Source: Silene conica (lineage: Eukaryota; Streptophyta; Magnoliopsida; Caryophyllales; Caryophyllaceae). Taken from it: DNA of 64,000 nucleotides. The position numbers and the translations under genes are program-made. The notes below the pieces were generated by a model. That model did no database searches and had not been told where the DNA came from. It saw nothing but the letters and a program-made list of their open reading frames with translations. Location of the stretch: assembly GCA_029255685.2 (NCBI GenBank), contig CM055312.2, positions 7,154,649-7,218,648 on the forward strand. Direction: 5' to 3'. Positions 12,655 through 23,618 of this stretch are shown here, one piece after another (position 1 is the first letter of the stretch; each line of letters begins with the position of its first letter).

Positions 12655-13119
12655 CACTACTACAAAAACCCTTAAGGACATCGGCTAATGGACATCAGAT
12701 TTTGGAAATATATGATGTAATTAATATGCACATCAGTTGATTACAAAAATCTGATGTCCTTATAAAGTAAAGGACATCGGTTTCTAATTCAAACCTATGT
12801 CCATAAGTATTGATTTTAATGCACATCAGACTAAATGACAACCCATGTACATTAATTGATGAAGGACATCAGTTATTTATTTAAGCCGATGTGAATTGTT
12901 GTTGAAAAATTACGCGCAAAACAACCCTCGCTCATCAGATCATGAAATAAACATATATTCTGCTCATAATACAACATACGGAGTTCATTAAAATTACAAA
13001 AAAACATAAAATCAACCATACACTGTTCATCGTCTCCCGTCAAAAAAAATCTTGTTCATGGACTTCTAGTTCATCGCCTCTAATTCGCTCCTGCCGCTGT
13101 CATCGTTCATTATCATTCA

Positions 13120-13500
13120 GCAGTTCGTCCTTTGTTCGTTCATTCAGTTCGTTCATTCAGTTCGTCCTTCGTTCGTTCAATCAGTTCGTCATTCATTCAG
13201 TTCGTTCATTCTTCAGGTAATTTTCTTAGTTAAATTAATTATTTTTCTTAGTTAAATTGGTTATTTTCTGTATTTGTTTTGTTATTTTGATGAATCACGA
13301 ACTGATGATTGAACGATGGAATTGAAATTGGGGGTTTATTAGGGTTTAATTTGGGGGTTTAATTAGGGTTTAAATTGGGGGTTTAATTAGGGTTTAAATT
13401 GGGGGTTTACGATTAATAATTCTGGGTTTACGATTAAATTGGGGTTTAATTAGGGTTTACGATTAATAATTCTGGGTTTACGATTAAATTGGCATTCACC
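13120..13500. repeat. Short tandem repeats in CACTA 2 (GTTCGTTCATTCA and GGGTTTAATTAGGGTTTA units)
   Basis: At 13130-13215 a TTCATTCAGTTCG unit repeats several times. At 13325-13490 phrases with TTAGGGTTTA and GGGGGTTTAATTAGGG alternate. The second resembles plant telomere repeat (TTTAGGG) only in part and is not a perfect 7-mer array, so I treat it as a local minisatellite. Confidence 0.6.
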
Positions 13501-14044
13501 CTGCTCTTCAAATTGAGAGTGAAATTTGTTTAAAGCTAGTAATATTGTAGGTGAACTGTATTCTTACTTACTTTTGTCATGAGAGTTTCTTACTTAGATT
13601 TGCATCCTATGGAGCAACCAAACGCAGTGTGGTGCATCTGTCAAAATCACTGCAGGTAGACATAACTTATCCCTAAATATGCTTATTTTGTTGTTGTTGC
13701 CTACATGTTTAAATAGTAGGTGATTTATTATCTACTTTCAGAGCTAGTTCTATTTGGTATATGGTGCCAAATCTGCCAATTAGATGCGTTAAACGTGATT
13801 CGTCCCAAATCCGACTCGAACTTGAAAAGTACAATCAGAAAATGAACTGACGTGATCAGGAATGACACCAAAACACCAAAAATTCGTCTTTAGGATTCGT
13901 AAATAAAGGATAAATGACTGTGAAATTTGATTGTGGTATAGTATCATTGGACAGTATTGGAAAATAATGTGATGTGTGATTGTTTAAAGACTTGAATTAA
14001 TTTGAGGAGTGATGTGTTGACTAGTGCTATGTTTGTTTCAAGTT

Positions 14045-14364
14045 CAAGCATCAGGAACGACCATTACTTTTGTGATCATTGAAGGTTGGTTTGCAACTGT
14101 GGCGTCAGTGGGGGATTCACAATGCGTATTTGAATCACCTGAAGGCGATGTATATTGTTTATCAGCTGATCATAGGCTTGAGACTAATGAGGAAGAGTAA
14201 GTTCTTATTGCATTTCATTTAGTGCTGATTAGCGTTCACCTTATCTTGAAAGTTCCTGGGATTGATTTTTCTTTTTCCCCTCCTGTAATTTTTATAACAG
14301 AAGAGAACGTGTCACGGCCAGTGGTGGCGAGGTTGGCCGTCTTAATACTGGTGGAGGGACAGAG
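14045..14364 (+). pseudogene. Captured protein phosphatase 2C fragment (two exons)
   Basis: The first exon (about 14045-14196) encodes ASGTTITFVIIEGWFATVAS, followed by VGDSQCV and LSADHRLETNEE. The second (14301-14364) continues in phase with RERVTASGGEVGRLNTGGG. These match the central PP2C fold, where SGTTxTFVI, SVGDSRC and the ADH motif with its metal-binding Asp are conserved, and they fit the plant PP2C subgroup with long C-terminal regions. The intron between them (GTAAG donor, ATAACAG acceptor) is kept. N- and C-terminal catalytic segments are missing, so it cannot encode an active phosphatase. The host parent is elsewhere in the genome. Confidence 0.85.
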
Positions 14365-15000
14365 GTATTTTTTTTCCCTTGCTATGTTTAGTTCTTATTT
14401 TAGCTGCTATGTGTTCGTTCATCTTGCTGTGATTTGGTTTTATGGAGTATCATGGATTCTAGACTGTATAAAACAAGCTTTAACCACAAGCTGTTTAGAT
14501 TCTGCTTTGTCATTCTATAACCTGGGACTTTGAAGTCGATAATCATAAGAATTGATCATTTGAATTCTTGATGAATCTGGAGGTCTTCGAGTCTCCTATG
14601 CAATGCCATTTAGAGAGTCAAATTATATGTTGGAACAATAGGCCTTAAATAAAATTGTATTATAGCTTGGATACGACCATTGATTTTCATGCCTCAACGC
14701 ATCAAGACGCTTTGCTAGGACTCATTAATTAACCTTCAGAATTACGAATCCTCCATAAAGCATAGATATATGCCTTATAAAACCAGCCTAAGTTATCATC
14801 TCAGACCCCTTTTATTATCTATTCTATGATGCTGCTTATACCTATATGTCAATTAGTTTTTTTCTATTATTGCTGCTTATACCTCATTTTTTTTCTTATG
14901 ACGTTATAATCATTTGTGGCATTTCTCCCCAATCTGTCTTTTGTATAATCATAAATGGTATCAATTTCCCTAGGGTAAAGCTTCTAGAATAATATTACAG

Positions 15001-15470
15001 GACAATGACCTTCCAGAGTTGGCAGTTGCCAGTCTCTTCGCATCTGCCAAGAAACGGTGCGAAGTTTAGCCAAAGCAGTGCCATGGCAAAGTGCTTGATG
15101 ACCTTACCATCTGAAGCACAGATTCAGGTATTGTAAACCTTTATTTCGGAGACATGTTTAACTTGTAGAGCATATTTCAAATATACTGCGGCATTTGCAA
15201 GCACCTGCTTCTGAGGTACAAAATCTACTCATTTCTGGTAGAAAGAGAGAGGCTTTACAATGTGCTCAAGAAGGTTAGTTCTGGGAATTTGCGCTGATTC
15301 TTTCTCGAGAACTTGGTGACTGCTGCACATATCTGCTACTTGATTGCAGAGGCTGATTTCGAGTTATATCCGAACTCTTCTGGATTGTGTCTTATTGGTG
15401 CAGACCATTAGAATTTTCCGTGGACATATGCTAGTCCATTAGAATTTTCCGTGGACCATTAGAATTTTCC
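15001..15470 (+). pseudogene. Captured SEC16/MAG5-like fragment
   Basis: Three collinear pieces are visible. The piece at 15001-15127 encodes DLPELAVASLFASAKK and, after a frame change, AMAKCLMTLPSEAQIQ. The piece ending near 15273 encodes ASEVQNLLISGRKREALQCA. The piece from about 15300 encodes TAAHICYLIAEADFELYPNS and then a stop (TAG at 15409-15411) where the family has Trp. This order matches the conserved central domain of plant SEC16, a scaffold of COPII assembly at ER exit sites, as I know the family. A CCATTAGAATTTTCCGTGG unit is tandemly repeated right after the stop (15406-15486). The fragment is clearly non-functional. Confidence 0.75.
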
Positions 15471-15984
15471 GTGGACCATTGGTGCAGGTCTGAGCTGTTG
15501 GGATTTGATGTTGTTCTGGTTTGTACACCTCGACACTGACAAACCACAACCATCTCAGTGCCACTCTTCAGTGGTTCAATTCACAATCCTCATTCAGGTA
15601 TGGTTTGAGATTGAATTTTCCTTTGTAAACTCTCAAGAAAACCAACTGATTTAGTTGGGAAATGCTCTCTAATTCTCGTAATTTTCAGATCTAATTGGGT
15701 TGATCTTGATTGCTATTTGCTTGTATTTAACTTCTGAACGTGGGAGTAGAAGCTATTTGCTAAGAAAAAGTTTGTCCGTTGGAGAGTATTTGTATTATCC
15801 ATCATATCAGTGTACATTAGGCACTAACTAGTATAAATGAGTTACGGGTACATTATTAGTTTGAAACCTTCTTCCCCTTTAGTAAACCTTTTTTTACGAG
15901 TTCTTAATAAATGAGATGTTACGAAATCATAGTTCTTTAACTTTCCAAATTGACATTCAGTCTTGTCATTGATTTTTGAGACAG

Positions 15985-16440
15985 GGAAACTCTGTTAACG
16001 CATTTGAACTGAAAGGAGACAAGTACCCTTTGGAATATGGGAAAGGCGCGACAAGTGAGTGCGATGAGGATCAGGCAAAGTAATCTTCTATTCATTTCAG
16101 TATCTTTTGTATGGTTGTGTATTCGTTTAGTATCTCTTGACCATAATACTTCATACTTCCATACGTGTTACAGGAGTTGTTTGGAAAGTTGTCTGGATAA
16201 AAGGCTAGTGAAAGGTAAGATACTCGTTTGTGACGATAGTGAATTTACATCAGCTTTGAGGGCTGGTGCTCTAGGGTCGCTGGCATTGACTCGTCATGAC
16301 AACATCTCGTTTATTTTTCCTCTTCCAGCTGCAAAACTAAACGTTTCTGACTTATCTCGTATATTAACATGTTTTGATGGACCTGCAGATAGCAATGGCA
16401 AGAAGGCTTTCATGGGCATAGGCAAACCTCAACTCCACTG
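15985..16440 (+). pseudogene. Captured subtilisin-like protease (PA domain) fragment
   Basis: The exon at 15985-16079 encodes NAFELKGDKYPLEYGKGATS, and the exon from 16174 encodes SCLESCLDKRLVKGKILVCD followed by a Gly/Ala-rich stretch and FPLPAA. The join is in phase. This is the protease-associated domain segment of plant cucumisin-type subtilases (S8A), where C-L-D-x-x-L-V-K-G-K-I-V-x-C is conserved. The catalytic Asp, His and Ser regions are absent. The frame runs to a TGA ending at 16441, but its last part is probably not subtilase. Confidence 0.85.
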
Positions 16441-16579
16441 ATCAGGCTCTCATAGTTTCCACTGGTATACCTTCCATATAATTCATATGTTACTCTGTTT
16501 TCCTGTTGTTTTCCTCAAAATATAAGGATAGTTAATAGGTGTACGAGTTTGGTGATGCAATTTTGTGCATGATTTGCAG

Positions 16580-16663
16580 GTTTTCAAACACCGACTGCCA
16601 TATTCCCAAGAAGAAATCGACGAGGTCAGGGACTTGTGGGCGGACTTTTTTTTAAATGCATAG
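16580..16663 (+). pseudogene. Ulp1-like protease C-terminal exon in CACTA 2
   Basis: After a TTTGCAG acceptor the exon encodes VFKHRLPYSQEEIDEVRDLW and stops with TAG at 16661-16663. The Y-S-Q-E-E-I-D-E-V-R-D-x-W ending is typical of Ulp1-type proteases carried by plant CACTA elements and parallels the remnant in CACTA 1. The catalytic His, Asp and Cys are not present in the fragment. Confidence 0.55.
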
Positions 16664-17563
16664 TCTTTCTAGCTAGTAACGTAGTACTTTGATTTTGCAA
16701 ACTAAGCCGATGTTTGGTTAGTTGTTGAACTTGTGATCTCTAGACTGTTTTGGATGTCGTCTAAAATGACGCATAACCCTATATGTTTGGTTAGTTGATG
16801 AATTTGGATAATGTATATGAAAGACGACCGACCTTTGTCGTGATTTGCTTTGTCCCTGTTTAATGAAAGACGAATGACTTTGTCGTGCTTCGCTTTGAAT
16901 TTGTGTTTGTTTGGTTGATGGTATGGCAGTCTGACTGACATCTGAATAATGTATACTGGTGGTACAAATTACCATCAATACCAACTTTTTTTTTTTAAAA
17001 AAAAGGCAACATCAAGGACAGCGGTTTATTCAATAGTATGATGTATATTAACATAAATGGACATCAGATTACAGCAAAAAAATGATGTGCATACATATGA
17101 AGGACATCAGACATATTAAACCTCCGATGTACAAAACATAAATGGACATCAGATTACAGCAAAAAAATGATGTGCATACATATGAAGGACATCAGACATA
17201 TTAAACCTCCGATGTGCATACATATTAAGGACATCAGACATATTACACCTCCGATGTGCATACATATGAAGGACATCAGATGTGAGCTACAGAATGATAT
17301 GCATAAGAATGAAGGACATCAGATTTATTAAACCCCCGATGTGCATTACCAAATGGACATCAGATGTTAGCTAAAGTCTGATGTGCATAAGGATGATGGA
17401 CATCAGACTTTTGAAACATCCGATGTGCATTACCAAATGGACATCGGTTGCACAACCGATGTCCTTGACACCCATAATGGACATCAGCGAACTCTACATC
17501 GGTTGCTAATCCGATGTCCTTGTCCATAAAAGTCCGATGTCCTTAAGGCTTTCTGTAGTAGTG

Positions 17564-17785
17564 TATTACAAAAATGGAAAACTGAATACAATAACATGTA
17601 TTATACAATACAATTACAGCTATTATGAATATAATAACAACTATTATAACTTTTTTAAAAGAAGTCACTATTAGATACAATAACTCAATGTAAACACAAT
17701 AACTCATTTGCATTAGAATAACTAGCATTATGTAATACAATAACAGGTACAGAAGCTTACAATAACTGCACATAGTAACTTATTT
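17564..17785. repeat. Minisatellite array 1, right part
   Basis: Continuation of the 21-bp array after the CACTA 2 target duplication, with units such as TACAATAACATGTATTATAC. It ends just before the exon 2 acceptor (TTTGTAG, ending 17799). Confidence 0.88.
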
Positions 17786-17799
17786 CAATATGTTTGTAG

Positions 17800-19538
17800 G
17801 TATTGAAATAAATAATACCAATGAAACAACTTTCTCTACACCCACATTTGCATCAGAAACAGGGGATAATACTGTCCATAATCTTGGAATGAGATACACT
17901 CCAGGTGGTAGTGAGGAGTGGAGTAGGATGGTAGAAAATGGTTTCAAGCCTGCATTGGGGCTAATGTTTGTAAAACTTGAGGAGGCAATCGAGTTTTACA
18001 ATTTATATGCTGTGGCCTGTGGTTTCATACCGAGAAAGTACACACAAACCAGATTCCGTGATGGCTTGGTAGACAAAAAATCTATGGTCTGTAACAGACA
18101 TGGTTTCAAAGAGGATCGCAAAAAGTTTCTGCCGATTGTTGAAACTGAAAACGCAGAAGGGAATAAGAAGAGAAAAAGGTCTGAAGAAGCAAAAAAAACG
18201 AAACTGACAAGATTTGGTTGCAAGGCAAAAATACGGTTTGCTGTTGTATTTAATGATAACATGCAGATAAGAGGGTATGTCATTGATCAGTTTTACGAAG
18301 GTCACAATCACAGACTTTGTCCACTCAAAGAAAGGGAATTTCAGAAAAATTTAAGAACACTTAACCTTTACATTAAGCAAACAATTGTTAACAATTGTAA
18401 ACTCAACATTGGTGCTACAAAGACATTTAGAATGATGGGGGAACAATCAAATGGGTATGCAAACATTGGCGCAACTCTAACGGATTTCAAGAACTTCAAA
18501 AGAAATATTAAATGTTTCATAGGTGACAAAGATGCTGACATGATTCTCGCCTATTTAAAGGGGCTCGCTGAAACTTCTGAAATTTTTTACTATGCTTATG
18601 AAGTTGATAAGGATGAATGTTTGGCTAAAATATTTTGGGCAGACGGGCAGGCAAGGACAAATTATTCCATGTTCGGGGACACCATCACATTTGACCCTAC
18701 TTATGGCACTAACAAGTATCATATGGCCTTCACGCCATTCACCGGTGTTGATAACCACAAAAAATCAGTAACCTTTGCTGCTGCACTTGTCGATCATGAG
18801 AACGATAAGTCTTTCACTTGGGTGTTTAAGAAGTTCCTCGATTGTATGGGAATGAAAGAACCTCAGTGCATTCTTACCGATCAAGATCCAGCGATTAAAC
18901 TCGGGGTGAATTCCGTATTCAAGAAAGCAAGACATCGCTACTGCATGTGGCATATAATGTCAAAATTAACTGATAAAGTTGAATCACAAATTTGTAAGGA
19001 AACAGACTTTGTTGAGAGAATATGTTCAGTTGTTTGGGACACTGACTTGGAACCAGTAGAGTTTGAAGAAAAATGGGTTCAAGTGATCAGTGACTTTGAA
19101 TTACATGATAACACTTGGTTGACATACATGTATGGCAAAAGACACAAATGGATACCTGCTTACTTTCGGGATTTGCCTTTAGGTTGCCTTTTGAAAACAA
19201 CACAAAGATCGGAGAGTCAAAACAGTTACTTCAAAAGATTCGAGAGCATAAATGGCACACTTGTTGAATTTTGGGTGCGCTTTCAAAGTGCAATGGAACA
19301 ACAACGCTATAATCAGAAATGTCTTGATGCAGCAAGTGACACCACATTGCCTCAGGTTTCATCTAAGACTATGATCGAGAAACATGCCTCCAAAATCTAC
19401 ACACACGCTGTTTTCTATGAATTCCAAGAACAATTGCAGGCGGCTCTCTGTTCTTGTGCAGTTAGAGGATTTTCTGAGCAAGGAAACATTCACAATATAG
19501 ATGTTGAAGATGCCTACAAGAATCGTAAAATATTTCAG
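17800..19538 (+). CDS. FAR1-like transposase, exon 2: DNA-binding and DDE domains
   Basis: This exon encodes the functional core. Near its N-terminus is the FAR1 DNA-binding domain: EEAIEFYNLYAVACGF, then the zinc ligands in VCNRHGF, FGCKAKI and GHNHRLC. The MULE DDE core follows: first Asp in TFDPTYGTNKY (residue 322 of the spliced protein), second Asp in ILTDQDPAI (384), the CMWH motif (Cys-x-x-His), and Glu in RSESQNS (495). All three acidic residues expected of a MULE transposase are present and the exon is uninterrupted over 579 codons. Frame and splice sites agree with exon 1 (donor at 11836) and exon 3. Relative to host FHY3/FAR1 the divergence looks like that of mobile MURA proteins. 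A 24-codon tail beyond 19538 to a stop at 19562 belongs to the intron. Confidence 0.9.
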
Positions 19539-19561
19539 GTTATTTCGTTTTACAAAAGATA

Positions 19562-20155
19562 GAATAACTGAATTTGGTGAATACAATAACTGTTTTTTAA
19601 CATTATAATAACTGATCCACTTAGGCTTATATTATGCATTACAATAATCACCAATATGTTTTACAATAACAGCTATTATGTATTACAATAACAGCTATTA
19701 TGAATACAATAACAGCTATAATGAATACAATAACAGCTATTATGAATTACAATAACATGTATTATAAAATGTAAAACTGGATACAATAACATGTATTATG
19801 CAATACAATAACAGCTATTATCAATTACAATAACATCTACTATGTATACAATAACAACTATAATGAATTACAATAACAAATATTACAAAATGGAAAAATG
19901 AATACAATAACAAGTATTATGAAATACAATAACAACTATTATCAATTACAATAACAACTATAATGAATACAAAGATTCAATATAATAATAGCTATTATAC
20001 ATTACAATAACTGTGTGATTATGTATGCAATAAAATAACTATCATTGTGCAATAAAATAACTGTTTTTTAACATTATAATAACTGATCCACTTAACCTTA
20101 TATTATGCATTACAATAACAGTTATTATGCAATACAATAATAACTATACTGTTGT
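19562..20155. repeat. Minisatellite array 2 (FAR1-like gene intron 2)
   Basis: Roughly 25 units with the core ACAATAACAGCTATTATG, some separated by a longer variant containing GTATTACAAAATGGAAAA. It fills nearly the whole intron 19539-20159. Confidence 0.92.
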
Positions 20156-20159
20156 GCAG

Positions 20160-20792
20160 GTTGTTCACAATACCGAAACAAAAGAAACAACATGTACATG
20201 CAAGATGTTTGAGAGGAAAGGAATCCTTTGTAAACACATAATATGGGTACTATCAGGTAAAGGAGTGACTAGCATACCGGAGAAGTACATCGCAAGTAGA
20301 TGGATGAAGAAATCATATAGAAAGCCTTAGTTTGGACTGGATGGAAAGTTATTACAAGATTATGATCCAACTGACTTAAGAAAGCTGGAATTATCAAGAG
20401 TATGGTCTGAGTTTTATGCAACAATAAGTGCTCTAAAGTCAATGCCTCCAGACCATATAAAGGAACTAAGTGTGATGCTTTTACAATTTCGAGAGAAAAA
20501 TTGTCCAACAAAAGAGAACTTGACAAAGGAACAAGAATTGGAGATGCTCTTAGGTTGTTCAGCAAAATCAAACATTACTGTTCACCCACCAAAGATTGCA
20601 AAAAACAAAGGAAGTGGCAAGAGAATGAAATCAAACAAGGAAAAGGCAATTGAAAAGGCAAGCAAACCAAAGAGGCTATGTAATAACTGCAAACAAATGG
20701 GAAACCATGACAAAAGAAACTGCCCAAATCCATTTGTTGAGCATGCACCTGAGGAAGAAGATGAAGAGGGAGATGAAATGGAGGATGAATAA
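20160..20792 (+). pseudogene. FAR1-like transposase, exon 3: SWIM finger, stop codon, zinc knuckle
   Basis: After the TTGTGCAG acceptor the exon continues the frame with CTCKMFERKGILCKHIIWVL, a SWIM zinc finger (C-x-C-x(n)-C-x-H) that sits C-terminal to the DDE core in FAR1/MURA proteins. TAG at 20328-20330 then interrupts it. Reading resumes in the same frame, with the typical MULE tail (LQDYDPTDLRKLELSRVWSE) and a CCHC zinc knuckle CNNCKQMGNHDKRNC, ending in an acidic run at a TAA at 20790-20792. Only one base change separates this from an open frame, so inactivation is recent, or it is a sequencing error or read-through. Confidence 0.85.
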
Positions 20793-21992
20793 GGCATCCA
20801 ATGAACACATTTACAATAATCGTATCACAACTTTACAATAATACAAAAATTTCTCAGTATTTTGTCTTAGATTACTATAGTTGAGAATCTATATTTCGTG
20901 TAAGAAACTTTAGAATAATTACTTACTAAAAATCGTGTTTTTGGAGTTTCAACATATGCAATTATGAATACAATAACAGCTATAATGAATTACAATAACA
21001 GGTATTACATAATGGAAACTGAATACAATAACAGCTATTATGCAATACAATAACAGCTATTATCAATTACAATAACAACTATTATGAATACAATAACAGC
21101 TATAATGAATTACATTAACAGGTATTACAAAATGGAAAACTGAATACAATAACAACTATTATGAATACAATAACAGCTATAACGAATTACAATAACAGGT
21201 ATTACAAAATGAAAAACTAAATACAATAACAGCTATTATGAATACAATAACAACCATTATCAATTACAATAACAGCTATTATGAATATAATAACAGCTAT
21301 AACGAATTACAATAACAAGTATTACAAAATGGAAAACTAAATACAATAACAACTATTATGAATACAATAACAGCTATAACGAATTACAATAACAGGTATT
21401 ACAAAATGGAAAACTGAATACAATAATAGCTATTATGCAATACAATAACAGCTATTATCAATTACAATAACAGCTATTATGAATACAATAACAGCTATAA
21501 TGAATTACAATAACAGGTATTACAAACTGCAAAACTGAATACAATAACATATATATGCAATACAATAACAGCTATAATGAATTACAATAACAGTTTTTTT
21601 TAATACGTATTATTATGCAATACAATATTTCACATTATGCAATAACTGTGTTAGAAAGGAAATACAATAACAGAACTTATATAATACAATAACAGTCTTG
21701 AATGAAGTCACTACTAGATACAATAACAGAACTTATATAATACAATAACTGTGTAAAATCCATTATAATAACTATCTGAAAATCATTACAATAACTGTAT
21801 GAACCCATTGCAATAACTGTCTGAAAATCATTAAAATAACTGCCTGAGACATTGCATATAACTGTCTGAACAAAAATTACAATAACTGTTTTGATGATTA
21901 CAATAGCTGTCACAAAATATAGCACTTCCTACGCTTTACAAAAATACAATCCTTTCCCACAACATTTACAATTTCCAACATTTAAAAAAAGC
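20793..21992. repeat. Minisatellite array 3, between the two convergent genes
   Basis: From about 20950 to 21905 the 21-bp unit recurs, here in a higher-order arrangement of about 120-130 bp that includes the longer GTATTACAAAATGGAAAACT segment. From 21670 the unit changes to ACAATAACTGTCTGAAAATC-like. The first 150 bp hold the 3' end of the FAR1-like transcript. No gene is seen. Confidence 0.9.
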
Positions 21993-23528
21993 TCATTTTT
22001 TTGGTTTAGCAAAACCTCTTAAAGCTACACTTTTATACCTTTTCATAGAACTTCTCCTCTTGTTTAAAAGATTCTTCTCTATTTTCAGTATGTCTTCCCT
22101 GAAATTCACCACTTCTTCCAAAAGAGACGCTCTTGAGTCATTGGCATCTGACATCAACAAAAATACACATCATCTCAATCCATAAAGCAGTCCTCTCCGT
22201 TTTCTTCTTAATTGATACCAATCCCTTGTCGTGCTTCCCTTCATATGTGAGCATGTGAAACATGATATAGAATCCCGATTCGTGATTGTTCATAAGTTTT
22301 GTTTTCCATTCAAAATCAACATTAACAAATTTAAATGTGTTAACGGAAATCTCTTCTTTTGCTGTTTTCCTTGTATCCAGAAAGTCGGAAAACAATTCAA
22401 CCTAAAACATGCACAAAAAAATGCAAAATCACAATTGTATCAAAAACACACACATTACAATAACTTAATTAACATAAACTCATTTTTATCTATATAATAA
22501 CCCATATAAAACTATACAATAACTACTAAAGAGAGTTTGAATTTAGAGAACATACTGCAATCTTTGCAAGTTTGTAGAAATCAGACTTTTCCCAATTTGC
22601 ATGCAATGTATGGTCCAATACATCAACCGTCTTGTTTATGAAGTTAATGCAAACACAAAAGTAGTGCATGTCTAAGGACAACGCGATGAAGACAAGGTCC
22701 ACGTCGATCGCAGAGTTTACAACTTGTTCAGATAAATAACAATTCCAAAACTCAAAGATCCTGTCTTTATCACTGTCATTTGGAGTTAGAACCCCATGAG
22801 TGGTTTCCAGCATGTCTTCAACAATTGCCTATCACAAATAAAACTGAATTTTATACAACGGTTTTGTATTATGCAATTCAATAACCAACATAATACAATA
22901 ACATGTATTATGCAATACAATAACATCTATTATGTAATACATACAATAACAGCTATTATGAATACAATAACAGCTATTATGAATACAATAACAGCTATTA
23001 CAAAATGGAAAACTGAATACAATAACATGTATTATGCAAAATACAATAACAGTTATTATGAATACAATAACAGCTATTATGAATACAATAACATGTATTA
23101 TGCAAAATACAATAACAGCTATTATGAATACAGTAACATGTATTATGCAAAATACAATAACAGTTATTATGAATACAATAACAGTTATTATGAATACAAT
23201 AACAGCTATTATGAATACAATAACAGCTATTATAAATACAATAACAGCTATTATGTAAACTGACTTAATTGAAAAATGACATAATTTTCAACACCGGTTT
23301 AATGAAAAAAAGCTAAAATATATAATAACTGCACAAGTAAAAACAACTAATACCATGTGTGCTGAACCAAGGAACATCATCATTGGCGATTCTTTCTCTT
23401 TAACCTCCATGTAATTCAACACAATTGACCATGCTGTTATAACCCGTGTCTCAGTGTAATCATCAGGTTTTGTTGACATAACATCAGACCTATCCACAAT
23501 AGCAGATCCAGAAGAAAACAAAAGCTCC
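21993..23528 (-). pseudogene. Ulp1-like domain copy 2 (exons 8-10), catalytic Cys replaced by Ser
   Basis: Exon 8 (23528-23354) matches exon 4 of copy 1 in position and character. Exon 9 (22828-22556) contains LDMHYFCVCINFINKTVDVL followed by D, so the catalytic His and the Asp 17 residues later are both present; 17 is the spacing in yeast Ulp1 and human SENPs. Exon 10 (from 22401) contains NVDFEW and then NHESGFYIMFHML, where copy 1 has LDCGVF. The nucleophile Cys is therefore Ser here. The frame ends at a TGA (22138-22140), but a one-base shift near 22150 reopens a Lys/Glu-rich coiled tail down to a TGA at 21993-21995, which parallels the coiled tail of copy 1. The domain looks like a catalytically dead duplicate. 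Confidence 0.75.
22840..23265. repeat. Minisatellite array 4 (intron between exons 8 and 9 of the Ulp1-like gene)
   Basis: About 17 units of ATACAATAACAGCTATTATGA. The array reads in the same + orientation as in the FAR1-like introns although this gene is on the minus strand. The long open frames seen here on + (Tyr-Asn-Asn-Ser-Tyr-Tyr repeats) are products of the 21-bp period. Confidence 0.93.
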
Positions 23529-23618
23529 CTGCAAAAAAAAAAGACACACAATCACTAATACCACAACGAGAAAAAGAACCCACAGTTGAAATGCAACAAA
23601 AGAGAAAAGGACACATAC

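Larger units (their letters stand above)
12655..17563. mobile_element. CACTA transposon 2, a Pack-CACTA with several captured host genes
   Basis: It starts CACTACTACAAAAACCCTTA and ends CTTTCTGTAGTAGTG, with TSD TAT at 12652-12654 and 17564-17566. The flanks join to AACAGGTATTACAAAA, a phrase that occurs uninterrupted in other minisatellite copies (for example around 12530), so the empty site is visible. Subterminal repeats of GGACATCAG, GGACATCGG and CCGATGTCC fill about 12675-12900 and 17010-17545 and are the expected transposase-binding sites. No CACTA transposase is present. Inside are collinear fragments of PP2C, SEC16 and subtilase genes with intron remnants retained, plus an Ulp1-like C-terminus. 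Retained introns indicate capture at DNA level. It lies in intron 1 of the FAR1-like gene. Confidence 0.93.
11766..20792 (+). pseudogene. FAR1-like MULE transposase gene, three coding exons, one in-frame stop
   Basis: This is a MURA-type transposase of the FAR1/FHY3 clade, expected to act in the nucleus on MULE ends. Exons are 11766-11835, 17800-19538 and 20160-20792; the splice joins (phase 1, then phase 0) keep one frame of 813 codons. Exon 1 supplies 23 acidic residues. Exon 2 carries the FAR1 DNA-binding domain and the DDE transposase core. Exon 3 has a SWIM zinc finger, a CCHC zinc knuckle and an acidic tail. A TAG at 20328-20330 (codon 660), just after the SWIM finger, interrupts an otherwise open frame, so the zinc-knuckle tail would be lost unless read through. 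Intron 1 is 5.96 kb because CACTA 2 is inserted in it. The gene converges on the Ulp1-like gene. Host FAR1-related factors share this domain order; the mobile context argues for a transposase. Confidence 0.82.

Noticed and set aside
13325..13490. Interstitial telomere repeat
   Set aside because: TTAGGGTTTA phrases are present but separated by unrelated GGGGGTTTAATT sequence, with no run of exact 7-mers.
17996..18311. Two minus-strand frames inside the FAR1-like exon
   Set aside because: Shadows of the conserved + strand transposase coding sequence.
22796..23263. 155-codon and 74-codon frames with Tyr-Asn-Asn or Ile-Thr repeats
   Set aside because: A 21-bp repeat keeps all frames in register, so open frames are expected; the region is an intron on the other strand.
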